From Ruminococcus_C callidus (lineage in GTDB: Bacteria > Bacillota > Clostridia > Oscillospirales > Ruminococcaceae), in the NCBI RefSeq assembly GCF_049562855.1, contig NZ_CP186925.1, positions 2,046,001 to 2,110,000 of the forward strand: 64,000 nucleotides of DNA, read 5' to 3'. The notes under the pieces are model-generated. The model searched no databases. It saw only the letters and a list, made by a program, of their open reading frames with translations, and was not told the origin of the DNA. Position 1 is the stretch's first letter. Every line of letters starts with the position of its first letter. This document shows positions 1-7,929 of the stretch, one piece after another. A program made the position numbers and the translations under genes.

Positions 1-477
1 CTGATTTACCGTGTTGTCTGTATAACCCAGCACCATAGCATGATAGGCATAGGCTGCCATGCCACGCAGTCCGAACAGCAGCAGCGATTTCAGCGAACGG
101 ATATTTTCTTCCGCCTGCCACAGCTGTTCCATGTTGTAATCTTCGTTTCTGCCGCAGGGCGATGCACAGACGGCACACCGGGGAATCATTCTGCCCTGTT
201 CCCGATGCACGCGGTCGATTTGTGCCTGAATCCGGCTGTCGTCAAAATTGACATTGGTCAGAGTCATAAACAGGCTCTCGATCATCAACGCATCTGTCTT
301 TTCTGTAACAAGATCTTCATTGCCGTCCACGGCTCTCGCCAGTCCGATCAGAGCACCGGTCAGTTCGTCCTGTAGCTTCGCTGTGCCGGCTTTTTTGCCG
401 CACACGCCTGCGGCTCCGGTACATGCTGTACAGCCTACAGTCTGTTCACACTGGTAGCAAAACATTTTCTGTTCCAT
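1..477 (-). CDS. hcp: Hybrid-cluster protein / hydroxylamine reductase, N-terminal part
   Basis: The first 159 residues of a hybrid-cluster protein (Hcp, prismane), a cytoplasmic Fe-S protein that reduces NO or hydroxylamine and protects against nitrosative stress. The start MEQKMFCYQCEQT is typical, and the N-terminal cluster cysteines are C7, C10, C19 and C26 (C-x2-C-x8-C-x6-C), the short spacing of strict anaerobes. The gene runs off the left edge, so the hybrid-cluster ligands are not visible. Its ATG lies one base after the stop of the upstream Fe-S gene, so the two are co-transcribed. The family call is secure; the physiological substrate is inferred. Confidence 0.95.
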   Translation of the reverse strand, partial: MEQKMFCYQCEQTVGCTACTGAAGVCGKKAGTAKLQDELTGALIGLARAVDGNEDLVTEKTDALMIESLFMTLTNVNFDDSRIQAQIDRVHREQGRMIPRCAVCASPCGRNEDYNMEQLWQAEENIRSLKSLLLFGLRGMAAYAYHAMVLGYTDNTVNQ

Positions 478-478
478 G

Positions 479-1174
479 TTATCTCTCCTCCTGAATGGTT
501 CCGTCTGTTCCAATCACCGTTACGTGACAAGAAATGTCTTTTCCGCTTGCCGCAATGGCACGCTGCACTGCCTGTTCGATACCGCCGCAGCAGGGCACTT
601 CCATTCGTGCCACGGTGACACTGCGAATGGAATGTGCCGCAAAAATCGCCGTCAGCTTTTCCGCATAGTCCACCGCGTCCAGCTTGGGACAGCCGATCAG
701 AGTGATTCTCCCGCGGATAAATTTTTCGTGAAAATTTCCGTAGGCATAGGCGGTACAATCTGCCGCGATCAGCAGATCGGCATCATCAAAATAGGGTGCC
801 ATGACACCTGCCAGCTTGATCTGCACCGGCCACTGGGAAAGCTGACTGGGACAGGCTGCTCCTGCTGCGGGAGCAGTGCTTCGCTGAAACTGTTTGGCAC
901 GCATTCCCGGACAGCCGGAAAAGGGCTTTTTCTGTGCCAGCTTCTGGGCACGCTGCACAGCTGCTTCGTCATAGGCAGGGGCTTCCCGCTCCTCAAAAGT
1001 GATCGCATCGGTGGGACATGCCGGCAGACAGTCGCCCAGACCGTCGCAGAAATGTTCCCGCACCAGCACTGCCTTTCCGTCAATGATGTCGATCGCACCC
1101 TCGTGACACGCCCTGGCACAGGCTCCGCAGCCGTTGCATTTGTCACGGTCAATGTGAATGATTTTTCTTATCAT
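479..1174 (-). CDS. 4Fe-4S dicluster protein, likely electron donor partner of Hcp
   Basis: A 231-residue cytoplasmic iron-sulfur protein. The N-terminus has one full ferredoxin motif (C13, C16, C19, C23) and a second partly conserved one (C43, C49, C53). The middle holds a SQLSQWPVQIKLA segment and the end a CCGGI motif, both usual in the anaerobe family encoded next to hcp or rubrerythrin genes. ATG at 1174 follows AGGAGG with good spacing. It is first in the operon and abuts hcp by one base. A role passing electrons to Hcp is inference from this coupling; the exact reaction is not known to me. Confidence 0.85.
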   Translation of the reverse strand: MIRKIIHIDRDKCNGCGACARACHEGAIDIIDGKAVLVREHFCDGLGDCLPACPTDAITFEEREAPAYDEAAVQRAQKLAQKKPFSGCPGMRAKQFQRSTAPAAGAACPSQLSQWPVQIKLAGVMAPYFDDADLLIAADCTAYAYGNFHEKFIRGRITLIGCPKLDAVDYAEKLTAIFAAHSIRSVTVARMEVPCCGGIEQAVQRAIAASGKDISCHVTVIGTDGTIQEER

Positions 1175-1227
1175 GTGTATTCCTCCTCATATCATACGCA
1201 AAAGCTTTGCCTTTCGATACTGTTGCC

Positions 1228-1256
1228 TTGACTTTCTGTATCCATTATAGTATAAT
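1228..1256 (+). promoter_or_regulatory. Sigma-A promoter of the Crp/Fnr regulator gene
   Basis: TTGACT at 1228-1233, 17-bp spacer, TATAAT at 1251-1256, reading toward the regulator at 1301. The palindrome at 1271-1286 would sit just after the transcription start, a repressing position. Confidence 0.8.
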
Positions 1257-1286
1257 AACAGCATCTTGTATGTTGAAATTTCAACA
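1244..1286 (-). promoter_or_regulatory. hcp operon promoter with Fnr/HcpR-type operator
   Basis: The perfect 16-bp palindrome TGTTGAAATTTCAACA is at 1271-1286. On the minus strand a TATAAT -10 box (1249 to 1244) predicts a start near 1237, which puts the palindrome centre at -41.5, the class II activator position of Crp/Fnr proteins. No good -35 box is seen, as expected for an activator-dependent promoter. The TTGA-N4-TCAA core resembles HcpR-type sites. Confidence 0.7.
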
Positions 1287-1300
1287 AAACGGAGGTTCAC

Positions 1301-1960
1301 ATGGAGAAAATTTTTCCAATTTTAAAGCAGTGTCCGCTGTTTGCTCACATTGCCGAAAGCGACTTGTCCGCCATGCTGCACTGCCTGCAAGTCACGGTGC
1401 AGCACTATGACAAAGGGCAAATTGTGATACACGAAGGCGAAAAGGCAGAACGGTTTGGCATTGTGCTGACCGGTGCGGTGCAGCTGTGGCGTATCGACTA
1501 CTCCGGCAACCGGAGCATTATGGCAAACGTGGAGCCTGCACAAATTTTCGGCGAATCCTTTGTCTGTGCAGAAGTGGAATCGATTCCCATACAGGCAGTG
1601 GCATCTGCGTCCTGCGACGTGATGCTGATCGACGGCAGCCGCATTCTGCACGCCTGCGGCAACGGCTGCGAATTTCATCAGCAGGTGATTTTTCATCTGC
1701 TGCAAATCATTGCCCGCAAAAATCTGGTGTTTCACCAGAAGCTGGAGATCACCTCCAAACGTACCACACGGGAAAAGCTGCTGACCTATCTCAACCAGCA
1801 AGCCCAGCGGCACCGGTGCAGCACGTTTACCATTCCGTTTGACCGGCAGGAACTGGCGGATTTTCTGGAAGTGGACCGCAGCGGGCTTTCCGCAGAGATC
1901 AGCAAGCTGCGAAAAGAGGGCGTGTTGGAAAGCGAACGGAGCACGTTCCGACTGCTGTGA
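1301..1960 (+). CDS. Crp/Fnr-family regulator, HcpR-like
   Basis: A 219-residue cytoplasmic transcription factor: cyclic-nucleotide-binding-like beta roll (about 1-120), dimer helix, then a winged HTH near 165-210 (QELADFLEVDRSGLSAEISK). No N-terminal cysteine set for an Fnr Fe-S cluster is seen, which fits HcpR-like haem or nitrosative-stress sensors better than Fnr. It diverges from the hcp operon and shares the palindrome at 1271-1286, so it probably activates hcp and represses itself. Start ATG follows GGAGG. Family certain; ligand unknown. Confidence 0.88.
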   Translation: MEKIFPILKQCPLFAHIAESDLSAMLHCLQVTVQHYDKGQIVIHEGEKAERFGIVLTGAVQLWRIDYSGNRSIMANVEPAQIFGESFVCAEVESIPIQAVASASCDVMLIDGSRILHACGNGCEFHQQVIFHLLQIIARKNLVFHQKLEITSKRTTREKLLTYLNQQAQRHRCSTFTIPFDRQELADFLEVDRSGLSAEISKLRKEGVLESERSTFRLL

Positions 1961-1970
1961 CCAGATAAAA

Positions 1971-2008
1971 AAGCTGTGCAGGTTATCAAAAACCTGCACA
2001 GCTTTTTT
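1971..2008. terminator. Bidirectional intrinsic terminator
   Basis: A 14-bp perfect stem (1971-1984 with 1991-2004), 6-base loop, with A-runs before and T-runs after. It serves the regulator gene (plus) and the flavodoxin gene (minus). Confidence 0.9.
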
Positions 2009-2050
2009 GCAAATATAAAGGAGATGATATTGTCTGTATTTCGGTGCTTA

Positions 2051-2134
2051 GGGAACACTGCATAAAGCTTGTGCGTAAGATGCGTAGTCAGATTGCGTAC
2101 AAAGCCGTCAGGCGGGCTTTATTGCAGTGTTTCC
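2051..2134. repeat. Interspersed 3'-UTR palindromic repeat, copy A (short form)
   Basis: 84 bp with inverted ends GGGAACACTGCATAAAGC and GCTTTATTGCAGTGTTTCC. It lies between the flavodoxin stop and the terminator at 1971-2008. It equals copy D with the centre deleted. Confidence 0.8.
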
Positions 2135-2136
2135 TT

Positions 2137-2547
2137 TTATTCCTTTACCAGTTCTGCACCCAGAGCCGCACACTTTTCCAGTGCTTCATTGTCCGGAGTT
2201 TCGTTGACGATCAAACCTTCGCCGCCAACCAGTGTTGCACCGTCATTCTTGGCACGTTCTTCCCAGTTCCGCATCCATTCGCCGTCGCCCCAGCCATAGG
2301 AGCCAAACAGAGCGATGGTCTTTCCGGACAGGTCGCCTTCGATCGAAGCGAAGAACGGTTCGAATTCGTCTTCTTCCAGAACCTCATCGCCCATTGCAGA
2401 ACAGCCAAATGCGATACGGTCATAGTCTGCAATGCTGCCGCTGAAGTCAGATACTGCGAACAGTTCTGCACCTGCTGCATCTGCAATTGCCTGTGCCATC
2501 TGTTCGGTATTGCCTGTGCCACTCCAATAAATTACTGCTGCTTTCAT
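2137..2547 (-). CDS. Flavodoxin
   Basis: A 136-residue short-chain flavodoxin, a cytoplasmic FMN electron carrier that replaces ferredoxin when iron is scarce. The FMN phosphate loop is at the N-terminus (YWSGTGNTEQMA), with the acidic surface typical of flavodoxins and a SYGWGDGEWM aromatic loop. ATG at 2547 follows GGAGG. It lies downstream of the DUF3793 gene, whose promoter carries metal-regulator-like operators, so iron-responsive expression is likely. The stop codon is 2 bp from repeat copy A. Confidence 0.95.
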   Translation of the reverse strand: MKAAVIYWSGTGNTEQMAQAIADAAGAELFAVSDFSGSIADYDRIAFGCSAMGDEVLEEDEFEPFFASIEGDLSGKTIALFGSYGWGDGEWMRNWEERAKNDGATLVGGEGLIVNETPDNEALEKCAALGAELVKE

Positions 2548-2623
2548 GCTTTTTTCCTCCTAAAAATTCTGCTGACTTTCGCCGGCAACCGGTGATATTG
2601 CAAAGCTTTTTGCAATATTACCC

Positions 2624-3196
2624 TTATGATATTTTCAGAGCCTGCAAAATATTACAGCCCTTACTCAACTTTGCACAGAGAAATACTCTGCACTTCTCAT
2701 AGCTGGCAAATGTCCGGCGTGCCTGTTCCACGTTTCCGTACACCTTCCAACAACCGCACAGCTTGCAGTTCTCCCCCTGATGCGTGATAAAACCGTCCAC
2801 ATCTTCCAAAGGGTACCCCAGAAAAATTCCGATCTCATGGGGAAATTCCGGCTTCTCCGCAATGCGGTTCTGCAACCGCATCAGACATGCCGCCAGATCC
2901 ATATCAGCGGTGTAACCATACCGCAGCAGAAAACGCCGGATTTCCGGCTGTTCCAGCCGTTTTTGCAGCAACTTCGGGCGATACAGCAGTACCAGCTGCC
3001 GCTTCTGACAGCGGCACATGATCTGCATCTGCAATCCCCCGCGGACTGCCTGTGCATTAAACGCTGCCGCATACGCCGGAATGTCAAATTCCTCTCGGGA
3101 CAAGGACACCAGACTGGCACACTTGATGCCCAGCAGTGTCGGTGCCGTAAAATGGGCAAGCTTTTTTTCGAATGTTCTGCACTCTCTTTCGGACAT
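2624..3196 (-). CDS. DUF3793 family protein
   Basis: A 190-residue protein of the DUF3793 family of anaerobic Firmicutes, function unknown; members often sit beside flavodoxin or ferrous-iron transport genes. A conserved centre reads FPHEIGIFLGYPLEDVDGF and a CxxC pair follows (CKLCGCWKVY). The ATG at 3196 (MSERECR) is chosen over an upstream in-frame ATG at 3250 because AGAGGTG sits 5 bases before it. No signal peptide or membrane segment. It is first gene of a two-gene unit with flavodoxin. An iron-limitation role is inferred from partner and operator. Confidence 0.85.
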   Translation of the reverse strand: MSERECRTFEKKLAHFTAPTLLGIKCASLVSLSREEFDIPAYAAAFNAQAVRGGLQMQIMCRCQKRQLVLLYRPKLLQKRLEQPEIRRFLLRYGYTADMDLAACLMRLQNRIAEKPEFPHEIGIFLGYPLEDVDGFITHQGENCKLCGCWKVYGNVEQARRTFASYEKCRVFLCAKLSKGCNILQALKIS

Positions 3197-3254
3197 GGTT
3201 TCACCTCTGATTTGCAATGCTGTACGTTTTGTATATCTCAGGAAATACACAAGG

Positions 3255-3326
3255 GTTAGAAAAAGCTAACTACTTTCCCGAAAAAACAGAGCTTTTTCCC
3301 GCTCTGCATAGTTAGTTTTCACTAAC
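3255..3326. promoter_or_regulatory. Two GTTAG-N6-CTAAC operators
   Basis: Perfect inverted repeats at 3255-3270 and 3311-3326, the second starting at the predicted transcription start of the DUF3793-flavodoxin unit; an extra GTTAG half-site is at 3331. The GTTAG/CTAAC arms match the core of DtxR/IdeR-type metal repressor boxes. The regulator is not in the window. Confidence 0.65.
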
Positions 3327-3333
3327 AGTAGTT

Positions 3334-3362
3334 AGTATAGCATAACTCAAACCGTTTGTCAA
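3334..3362 (-). promoter_or_regulatory. Promoter of the DUF3793-flavodoxin operon
   Basis: Minus strand TTGACA (3362-3357), 17-bp spacer, TATACT (3339-3334). Near consensus, so control must come from the operators just downstream. Confidence 0.85.
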
Positions 3363-3373
3363 GTGTTTTTTGC

Positions 3374-3410
3374 AAAAAAAATACGGAACATGCCACAGGG
3401 CACATTCCGC
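3374..3410 (-). terminator. Intrinsic terminator of the small Cys-rich gene
   Basis: Stem GCGGAATGTGCC / GGCATGTTCCGT with a CTGT loop followed on the minus strand by eight T. Confidence 0.85.
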
Positions 3411-3443
3411 ATTCACACATAAAGCCTTTATATAGCGTTTCTC

Positions 3444-3644
3444 TTAGTATCTGGGTTCAAACTTGGAACAGGAGTTCAACGCCTGTGTCGTTCTTGCAGT
3501 CTGGTAGCAGGTCTGCTTTTCTGTCATTTCCACTTGGAAATAGTCCTTCGTTTTCATCTGGATCATTGTGCTGCCCATTGCACCGTTCCAATGACGGCAC
3601 AACACGCATTTTTTTGCCGTTTTCAAAAGTGTGTACTTTGCCAT
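3444..3644 (-). CDS. Small cysteine-containing protein, unknown function
   Basis: A 66-residue protein with an ordered C-terminal signature: KCVLCRHWNGA, then a spaced Cys and a closing CSKFEPRY, i.e. four cysteines that could hold a metal. ATG at 3644 (MAKYTLL) is preceded by GGTGAGG at good spacing; an in-frame ATG at 3761 would add 39 residues. It has its own terminator, which supports a real gene. I do not recognise the family; a small zinc-binding protein is a guess. Confidence 0.6.
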   Translation of the reverse strand: MAKYTLLKTAKKCVLCRHWNGAMGSTMIQMKTKDYFQVEMTEKQTCYQTARTTQALNSCSKFEPRY

Positions 3645-3821
3645 ATTCCTCACCTTTCCGTCCGGAATGCTCCGGTGTTTCCGATATTCCTGCAAGTCGT
3701 CTGCCGCAGCTATGTACTCGCTGTAAGGGATTCTCCTTACATACTCTATCATACACTTCATATCGGACAGGTGACTGTCTGTTCAAAAAGAATTTACAAC
3801 ATTTTGCATTTTTCGAACAGC

Positions 3822-3885
3822 AAAAACGTGTTCCCGCAAAGATGCAATGCACGATTTTCCGTACAATCATTTTGTGGGAACACGT
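3822..3885 (-). terminator. Probable terminator of the iorA-iorB-paaK operon
   Basis: Inverted arms 3826-3840 and 3871-3885 (ACGTGTTCCC-CAAA type, one mismatch in 15) with a 30-base loop, followed by five T on the minus strand. Confidence 0.6.
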
Positions 3886-3914
3886 TCTACAGTTTAGCTT
3901 TGTACGGTGTTGCC

Positions 3915-5150
3915 TCAATTAAACCGTTCGTCAATGACACGGGCAGTCTTTTTGGTGCTGCGGGGCAGTACGCCAACTTCTACCACTTTGACGATCGGTG
4001 TGAAGCCGATACGGCTCTTGACCTGCTCTGCAATGCGGCGGCTCAAGTCTGCGAAGTCCACATCACCAGTGGATTCTACATAGATTCGCATGGTGTCCTT
4101 GCCGTCCAGATGAGAGATGCGAATCTGGTACTCGCTGGAAATTTCATCAAATGTGCTCAGAATCTCCTCGATCTGGCTGGGGAATACGTTTACGCCCTTG
4201 ATCTTCATCATGTCGTCGGTTCTGCCCATAATGATGTCGATACGCGGGAACTTGCTGCCGCAGGCACAGGTGCCCGGAATGATGCGGGACAGATCGTGTG
4301 TACGATAGCGAATCAGCGGTGCACCCTGCTTGACCAATGTTGTGATGACGATTTCGCCGATCTCGCCGTCCGGCAGATTTTCGCCGGTGACCGGATCGAT
4401 GATCTCCAGATAGATATAGTCGTTCCAGTAGTGCATACCGCAGTTTTCCTTGCAGCTGATGCCGATGCCCGGACCATAGATTTCTGTCAGACCGTAAATG
4501 TCATACAGTTCAATGCCCAGTTCGCCGGAAATCCGGTCACGCATTTTCTGACTCCAACGCTCCGAACCGATAACACCCTTTTTCAGATGAATCTTGTCCC
4601 TGATGCCACGTTTGCCAATTTCCTCCGCCAGCAGCAACGCATAAGAAGATGTGGAACACAGCACGGTGCTCTCCATATCCATCATCATTTGCAGCTGCTT
4701 CTCGGTGTTGCCCGGTCCCATGGGAATGACCATTGCTCCAAGCTTTTCCGCACCGTTCTGGAAACCAATACCGGCTGTCCACAGACCGTAGCCCGGTGTG
4801 ATCTGAATCCGGTCTTTTTTGGTGATGCCGGCAGTTTCATAACAACGCTTGAACTGGATTGCCCAGTCGTCTACGTCCTTGGCGGTATACGGGATAATGA
4901 CTGGTGTGCCCGTAGTACCGGAGGACGAGTGGATCCGGACGACTTCTTCTTCCGGTACTGCCATCAGTCCCAGCGGATACGCGTCCCGCAAATCTTTCTT
5001 TTCCGAAAACGGCAGCTTCGCGAATTCCTCCGGCGTGTGCACTTCTGTCATGCCGGCAGCTTCCAGCTTTTTGCCGTAAAAGCTGTTTGAGCGTATCAAC
5101 GCCTGCATGCGGTCGTTGACCTGTTCCAACTGTGTTTGTGTAATCTTCAT
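3915..5150 (-). CDS. paaK: Phenylacetate-CoA ligase
   Basis: A 411-residue adenylate-forming enzyme that makes aryl-acetyl-CoA from aryl-acetate, ATP and CoA. The AMP-binding P-loop IHSSSGTTGTPV is near residues 88-99, with YDIYGLTEIYGPG for adenine binding and a C-terminal PaaK lid domain. The ATG at 5150 is chosen over TTG at 5156 because AGAGG is 8 bases upstream. It is the third gene after iorA and iorB, which oxidise aryl-pyruvates to aryl-acetyl-CoA. Run in reverse the ligase could yield ATP and free phenylacetate or indoleacetate. Direction in vivo is inference. Confidence 0.95.
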   Translation of the reverse strand: MKITQTQLEQVNDRMQALIRSNSFYGKKLEAAGMTEVHTPEEFAKLPFSEKKDLRDAYPLGLMAVPEEEVVRIHSSSGTTGTPVIIPYTAKDVDDWAIQFKRCYETAGITKKDRIQITPGYGLWTAGIGFQNGAEKLGAMVIPMGPGNTEKQLQMMMDMESTVLCSTSSYALLLAEEIGKRGIRDKIHLKKGVIGSERWSQKMRDRISGELGIELYDIYGLTEIYGPGIGISCKENCGMHYWNDYIYLEIIDPVTGENLPDGEIGEIVITTLVKQGAPLIRYRTHDLSRIIPGTCACGSKFPRIDIIMGRTDDMMKIKGVNVFPSQIEEILSTFDEISSEYQIRISHLDGKDTMRIYVESTGDVDFADLSRRIAEQVKSRIGFTPIVKVVEVGVLPRSTKKTARVIDERFN

Positions 5151-5162
5151 TGTCAAAACCTC

Positions 5163-5735
5163 TTATTCTTCAATATGCAGTGCTTTCCGGTTCAATTCCC
5201 GAAACTGCGGCTTTACAGTACGTTCCATGGTTTCCGTCACTTCTTCCAATGTCAAAGGCAGTACCCCGCTGCGGAGTACGGCTCCCAGCATGACCATGTT
5301 CAGCACTTTCGGGGAACCGATCTTCCGGCAGGCAGCATCGCCGTCCAGCATCGTCAGATTGCCGGCATGCTTCTGCAAATAGGCGATCATTGCCGCGGCA
5401 TCATAGGCACCACCGCCCAGCGTTGCTGTTACCGGCTGAATCGGGTGCGTGTTGAGAACAGCTGTTCCCTCCGGTTTCAGATAAGGCAACATGCGGACAG
5501 CTTCCGCCGGCTCAAAGCCGATCAGAAGATCTGCTGTGCCCTTGGGGAACATGGGGCTGTACAGCTCCTCTCCCATGCGGAGAAAGCTGAACACGCTGCC
5601 GCCCTTTTGTGCCATGCCAATGGTTTCCGCACTCATTACCGGAATGCCCTTTGCCATTGCCGCCGCTGCCAGCAGTTTGGAAGTCAGGACAATGCCCTGT
5701 CCTCCGACACCGCAGAGAATGATATTCTTACGCAT
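5163..5735 (-). CDS. iorB: Indolepyruvate:ferredoxin oxidoreductase, beta subunit
   Basis: A 190-residue gamma-type catalytic domain (POR_gamma fold) with the start NIILCGVGGQGIVLTSKLLA and the following MSAETIGMAQKGGSV motif. It pairs with IorA to decarboxylate indolepyruvate and related aryl-pyruvates to acyl-CoA while reducing ferredoxin. ATG at 5735 has GGAGG 8 bases upstream; the in-frame GTG at 5744 overlaps that site and is rejected. Its start overlaps the iorA stop by 8 bp (ATGCGTAA), so translation is coupled; paaK follows 12 bp later. Confidence 0.96.
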   Translation of the reverse strand: MRKNIILCGVGGQGIVLTSKLLAAAAMAKGIPVMSAETIGMAQKGGSVFSFLRMGEELYSPMFPKGTADLLIGFEPAEAVRMLPYLKPEGTAVLNTHPIQPVTATLGGGAYDAAAMIAYLQKHAGNLTMLDGDAACRKIGSPKVLNMVMLGAVLRSGVLPLTLEEVTETMERTVKPQFRELNRKALHIEE

Positions 5736-7542
5736 GACAAGCACCTCCTATTGCCGCAGTGGGGCAGACCTGTGCACACAGTCCGCAGCCGGTGCAAAGT
5801 GCCTGTTCGATCTGCACCTTGCCGTCCTGCAGCATGATCGCCGGACAGCCCAGTGTCCGGATACATTTCTTACACTGTATACATTTGCTCTCTTCGATCC
5901 GTGCCGGTTTGCCGGACTTGATGAGTACGGCACAGGGCGACTTGAAGATGATCGCCTTTACACCGTCCTGCACAGCCACCCGTTTTACGCAGTCAATTGC
6001 CTCCTGCAAGTGCAGCGGGTTTACGGTTTCTACGGTTTTCACACCGATGCCGTGGAGCGTGTCCTCGATGCTCACCTTGTCCACCACTTGCCCCATCATG
6101 GTTTTTCCGGTGCCGGGGTGAGGCTGATGTCCGGTCATTGCTGTGGTGGAATTGTCCAGCACTACCAGCGTCATATTTGCCTGATTGTATACCGCGTTGA
6201 CCATGCCGGTAATTGCCGAAGCAAAAAATGTGGAATCCCCCACGAAAGCAAAACAAGTGGTATCCGGTTCGATTTTTCCAATGCCCTGCGTCATGTTGAC
6301 ACCGGCACCCATGCACAGACAGGTATCCACCATGTCCAGCGGCATGGCGTTGCCCAGCGTATAGCAGCCAATATCTCCGCAGAATACGCTCTTTTTGCCT
6401 TTCATCGCTTCTTTTACGGCAAAGAACGAGGCTCTGTGCGGACAGCCGGCACAGAGCACCGGCGGACGTACCGGCAGTTCAGGTGGCTGGTCTGCTGTGT
6501 TCTGCTCCGGCGGCTGCCAGCCCAGAAAGGCTGCCAAATCTGCCGCCACGCTGTCGCAGGAATTCTCTCCGGCAAGAGCCACGTCCTCTGTCAGCTTGCC
6601 GCGGATACGGGTGGGCAGGTGGTACTTGCCGCAGAGGTACACCAGTTCCTGTTCAATGACAGGATCCAGCTCCTCCAGACACAGCACCTCGTCCAGCCCC
6701 TGCAAAAACTCCACTGCCAGCTGTTCCGGAAACGGGAACGGTGTTGCCACTTTCAGCAGCCGCGGTGCAGCTTTGCCGTGCAGGGCTTCCATGGTATAGG
6801 AAAAGCTGATGCCATGGGTGGCAATGCCCTTCTTACATACGGTATCTGTTTCCGGATAGATCCGGTTGCGGGGATAGTCGGAAAAGACACTTTGCAGTTC
6901 GGTATTCCGCTTTTCCATACGGATATGATTCTGATAGGACAGCTTGGGAAAAATCACCCACTTGGAAGAGTCTTTCACAAACCCCTCCGGCGAGTTGAAC
7001 TGATATTCTGCCGCATCTTTCACCGTGATCGAAGCGTAGCCATGACAGACTCTGGTCGTCGGGCGAAACAGCACCGGTGTGTGGTAACGCTCCGAATAGG
7101 CAAACGCCTCCTGAATCATGTCATAGGCTTCCTGCACGCCGGAGGGGTCGAAGCAGGGCAGCTTGGAGAACGCCGCAAACCGCCGCGTATCCTGTTCGGT
7201 CTGCGAGGAGATCGGCCCGGGATCGTCTGCCACCAGTATCACCATGCCGCCTTTGACACCAATATATGCCAAACTCATCAGCGGATCAGAAGCCACGTTC
7301 AGCCCCACCTGCTTCATGGTCACCATGGTTCGTGCACCGCAGTACGCCGCACCGGCAGCCAGTTCCATTGCCGCTTTTTCGTTTGTGGACCACTCCACAT
7401 AAATGCTGCCGTCATTGTGCTTGGCAGTCGTTTCCAGCACCTCGGTAGACGGCGTTCCGGGATAGCCGGAAACCACGTTCAGACCTGCCGCAATGGCACC
7501 CATGGCAATCGCAGCATTTCCCATTAAAAATTCTGTATGCAT
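5728..7542 (-). CDS. iorA: Indolepyruvate:ferredoxin oxidoreductase, alpha subunit
   Basis: A 604-residue thiamine-diphosphate enzyme: N-terminal PFOR-type pyrimidine domain (GLNVVSGYPGTPSTE), a TPP-binding domain with GDIGCYTLG and GDSTFF followed by a conserved Asn, and a C-terminal pair of 4Fe-4S motifs (CIQCKKC and CTGCGLCAQVCP). It acts in amino-acid fermentation of Trp, Phe and Tyr or in reductive synthesis of their keto acids from aryl-acetyl-CoA. ATG follows GGAAGG. First gene of the iorA-iorB-paaK operon behind a consensus promoter. Confidence 0.97.
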   Translation of the reverse strand: MHTEFLMGNAAIAMGAIAAGLNVVSGYPGTPSTEVLETTAKHNDGSIYVEWSTNEKAAMELAAGAAYCGARTMVTMKQVGLNVASDPLMSLAYIGVKGGMVILVADDPGPISSQTEQDTRRFAAFSKLPCFDPSGVQEAYDMIQEAFAYSERYHTPVLFRPTTRVCHGYASITVKDAAEYQFNSPEGFVKDSSKWVIFPKLSYQNHIRMEKRNTELQSVFSDYPRNRIYPETDTVCKKGIATHGISFSYTMEALHGKAAPRLLKVATPFPFPEQLAVEFLQGLDEVLCLEELDPVIEQELVYLCGKYHLPTRIRGKLTEDVALAGENSCDSVAADLAAFLGWQPPEQNTADQPPELPVRPPVLCAGCPHRASFFAVKEAMKGKKSVFCGDIGCYTLGNAMPLDMVDTCLCMGAGVNMTQGIGKIEPDTTCFAFVGDSTFFASAITGMVNAVYNQANMTLVVLDNSTTAMTGHQPHPGTGKTMMGQVVDKVSIEDTLHGIGVKTVETVNPLHLQEAIDCVKRVAVQDGVKAIIFKSPCAVLIKSGKPARIEESKCIQCKKCIRTLGCPAIMLQDGKVQIEQALCTGCGLCAQVCPTAAIGGACHA

Positions 7543-7625
7543 GTTAACCTTCCAATCTGTTTTGGGAATCCCAGTCCGCTGGGAACGGCTTTTCGCAAGT
7601 CAAGATGCACAAAAGCCTGTCTTTT

Positions 7626-7654
7626 ATTATAACGGAATTTGTTTGCAAAGTCAA
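7626..7654 (-). promoter_or_regulatory. Promoter of iorA-iorB-paaK
   Basis: Minus strand TTGACT (7654-7649), 17-bp spacer, TATAAT (7631-7626). The roughly 75-base leader contains a CCCAGCGGACTGGG hairpin of unknown role; I see no T-box. Confidence 0.85.
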
Positions 7655-7695
7655 GTGTTCTGCAATAAAACAAATCCCATTTTATTACACGTGCA

Positions 7696-7729
7696 ACAAA
7701 AAGCCGCCATGCACAACTGCACAGCGGCT
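7696..7729 (-). terminator. Intrinsic terminator of the LRR-dockerin gene
   Basis: Stem AGCCGC / GCGGCT extended by TGCA pairing, followed by five T on the minus strand. Repeat copy B lies between it and the stop codon at 7930. Confidence 0.8.
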
Positions 7730-7748
7730 CTCTATTTCAGGAAAATTA

Positions 7749-7925
7749 GGGAAACGCTGCATAAAGCCCGCCTGACGGCTTTGCACGCAATCTGCTTGCA
7801 GATTTTCCGTCAGATTGCCCAGAAATCCCTTGCCAGACATACAGTCTGCCTGCGGAATTTCTGGGCAATCTGCCGAAAAATCTGACTACGCATCTTACGC
7901 ACAAGCTTTATTCAGTGTTTCCCTA
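7749..7925. repeat. Interspersed 3'-UTR palindromic repeat, copy B (long form)
   Basis: About 177 bp. Ends GGGAAACGCTGCATAAAGC and GCTTTATTCAGTGTTTCCC are inverted. Inside are GCCTGACGGCTTTGCACGC and the second-arm motif GACTACGCATCTTACGCAC. Orientation is opposite to copies A and D. Placed 4 bp beyond the LRR-dockerin stop. Confidence 0.85.
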
Positions 7926-7929
7926 GGAA

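Noticed and set aside
3534..5090. 518-codon plus-strand open frame
   Set aside because: Shadow of paaK; the minus strand has the adenylate-forming motifs.
5491..7527. 678-codon plus-strand open frame
   Set aside because: It lies antisense to iorA/iorB, which have full family motifs; its sequence is a His/Gln/Arg-rich shadow with no ribosome site.
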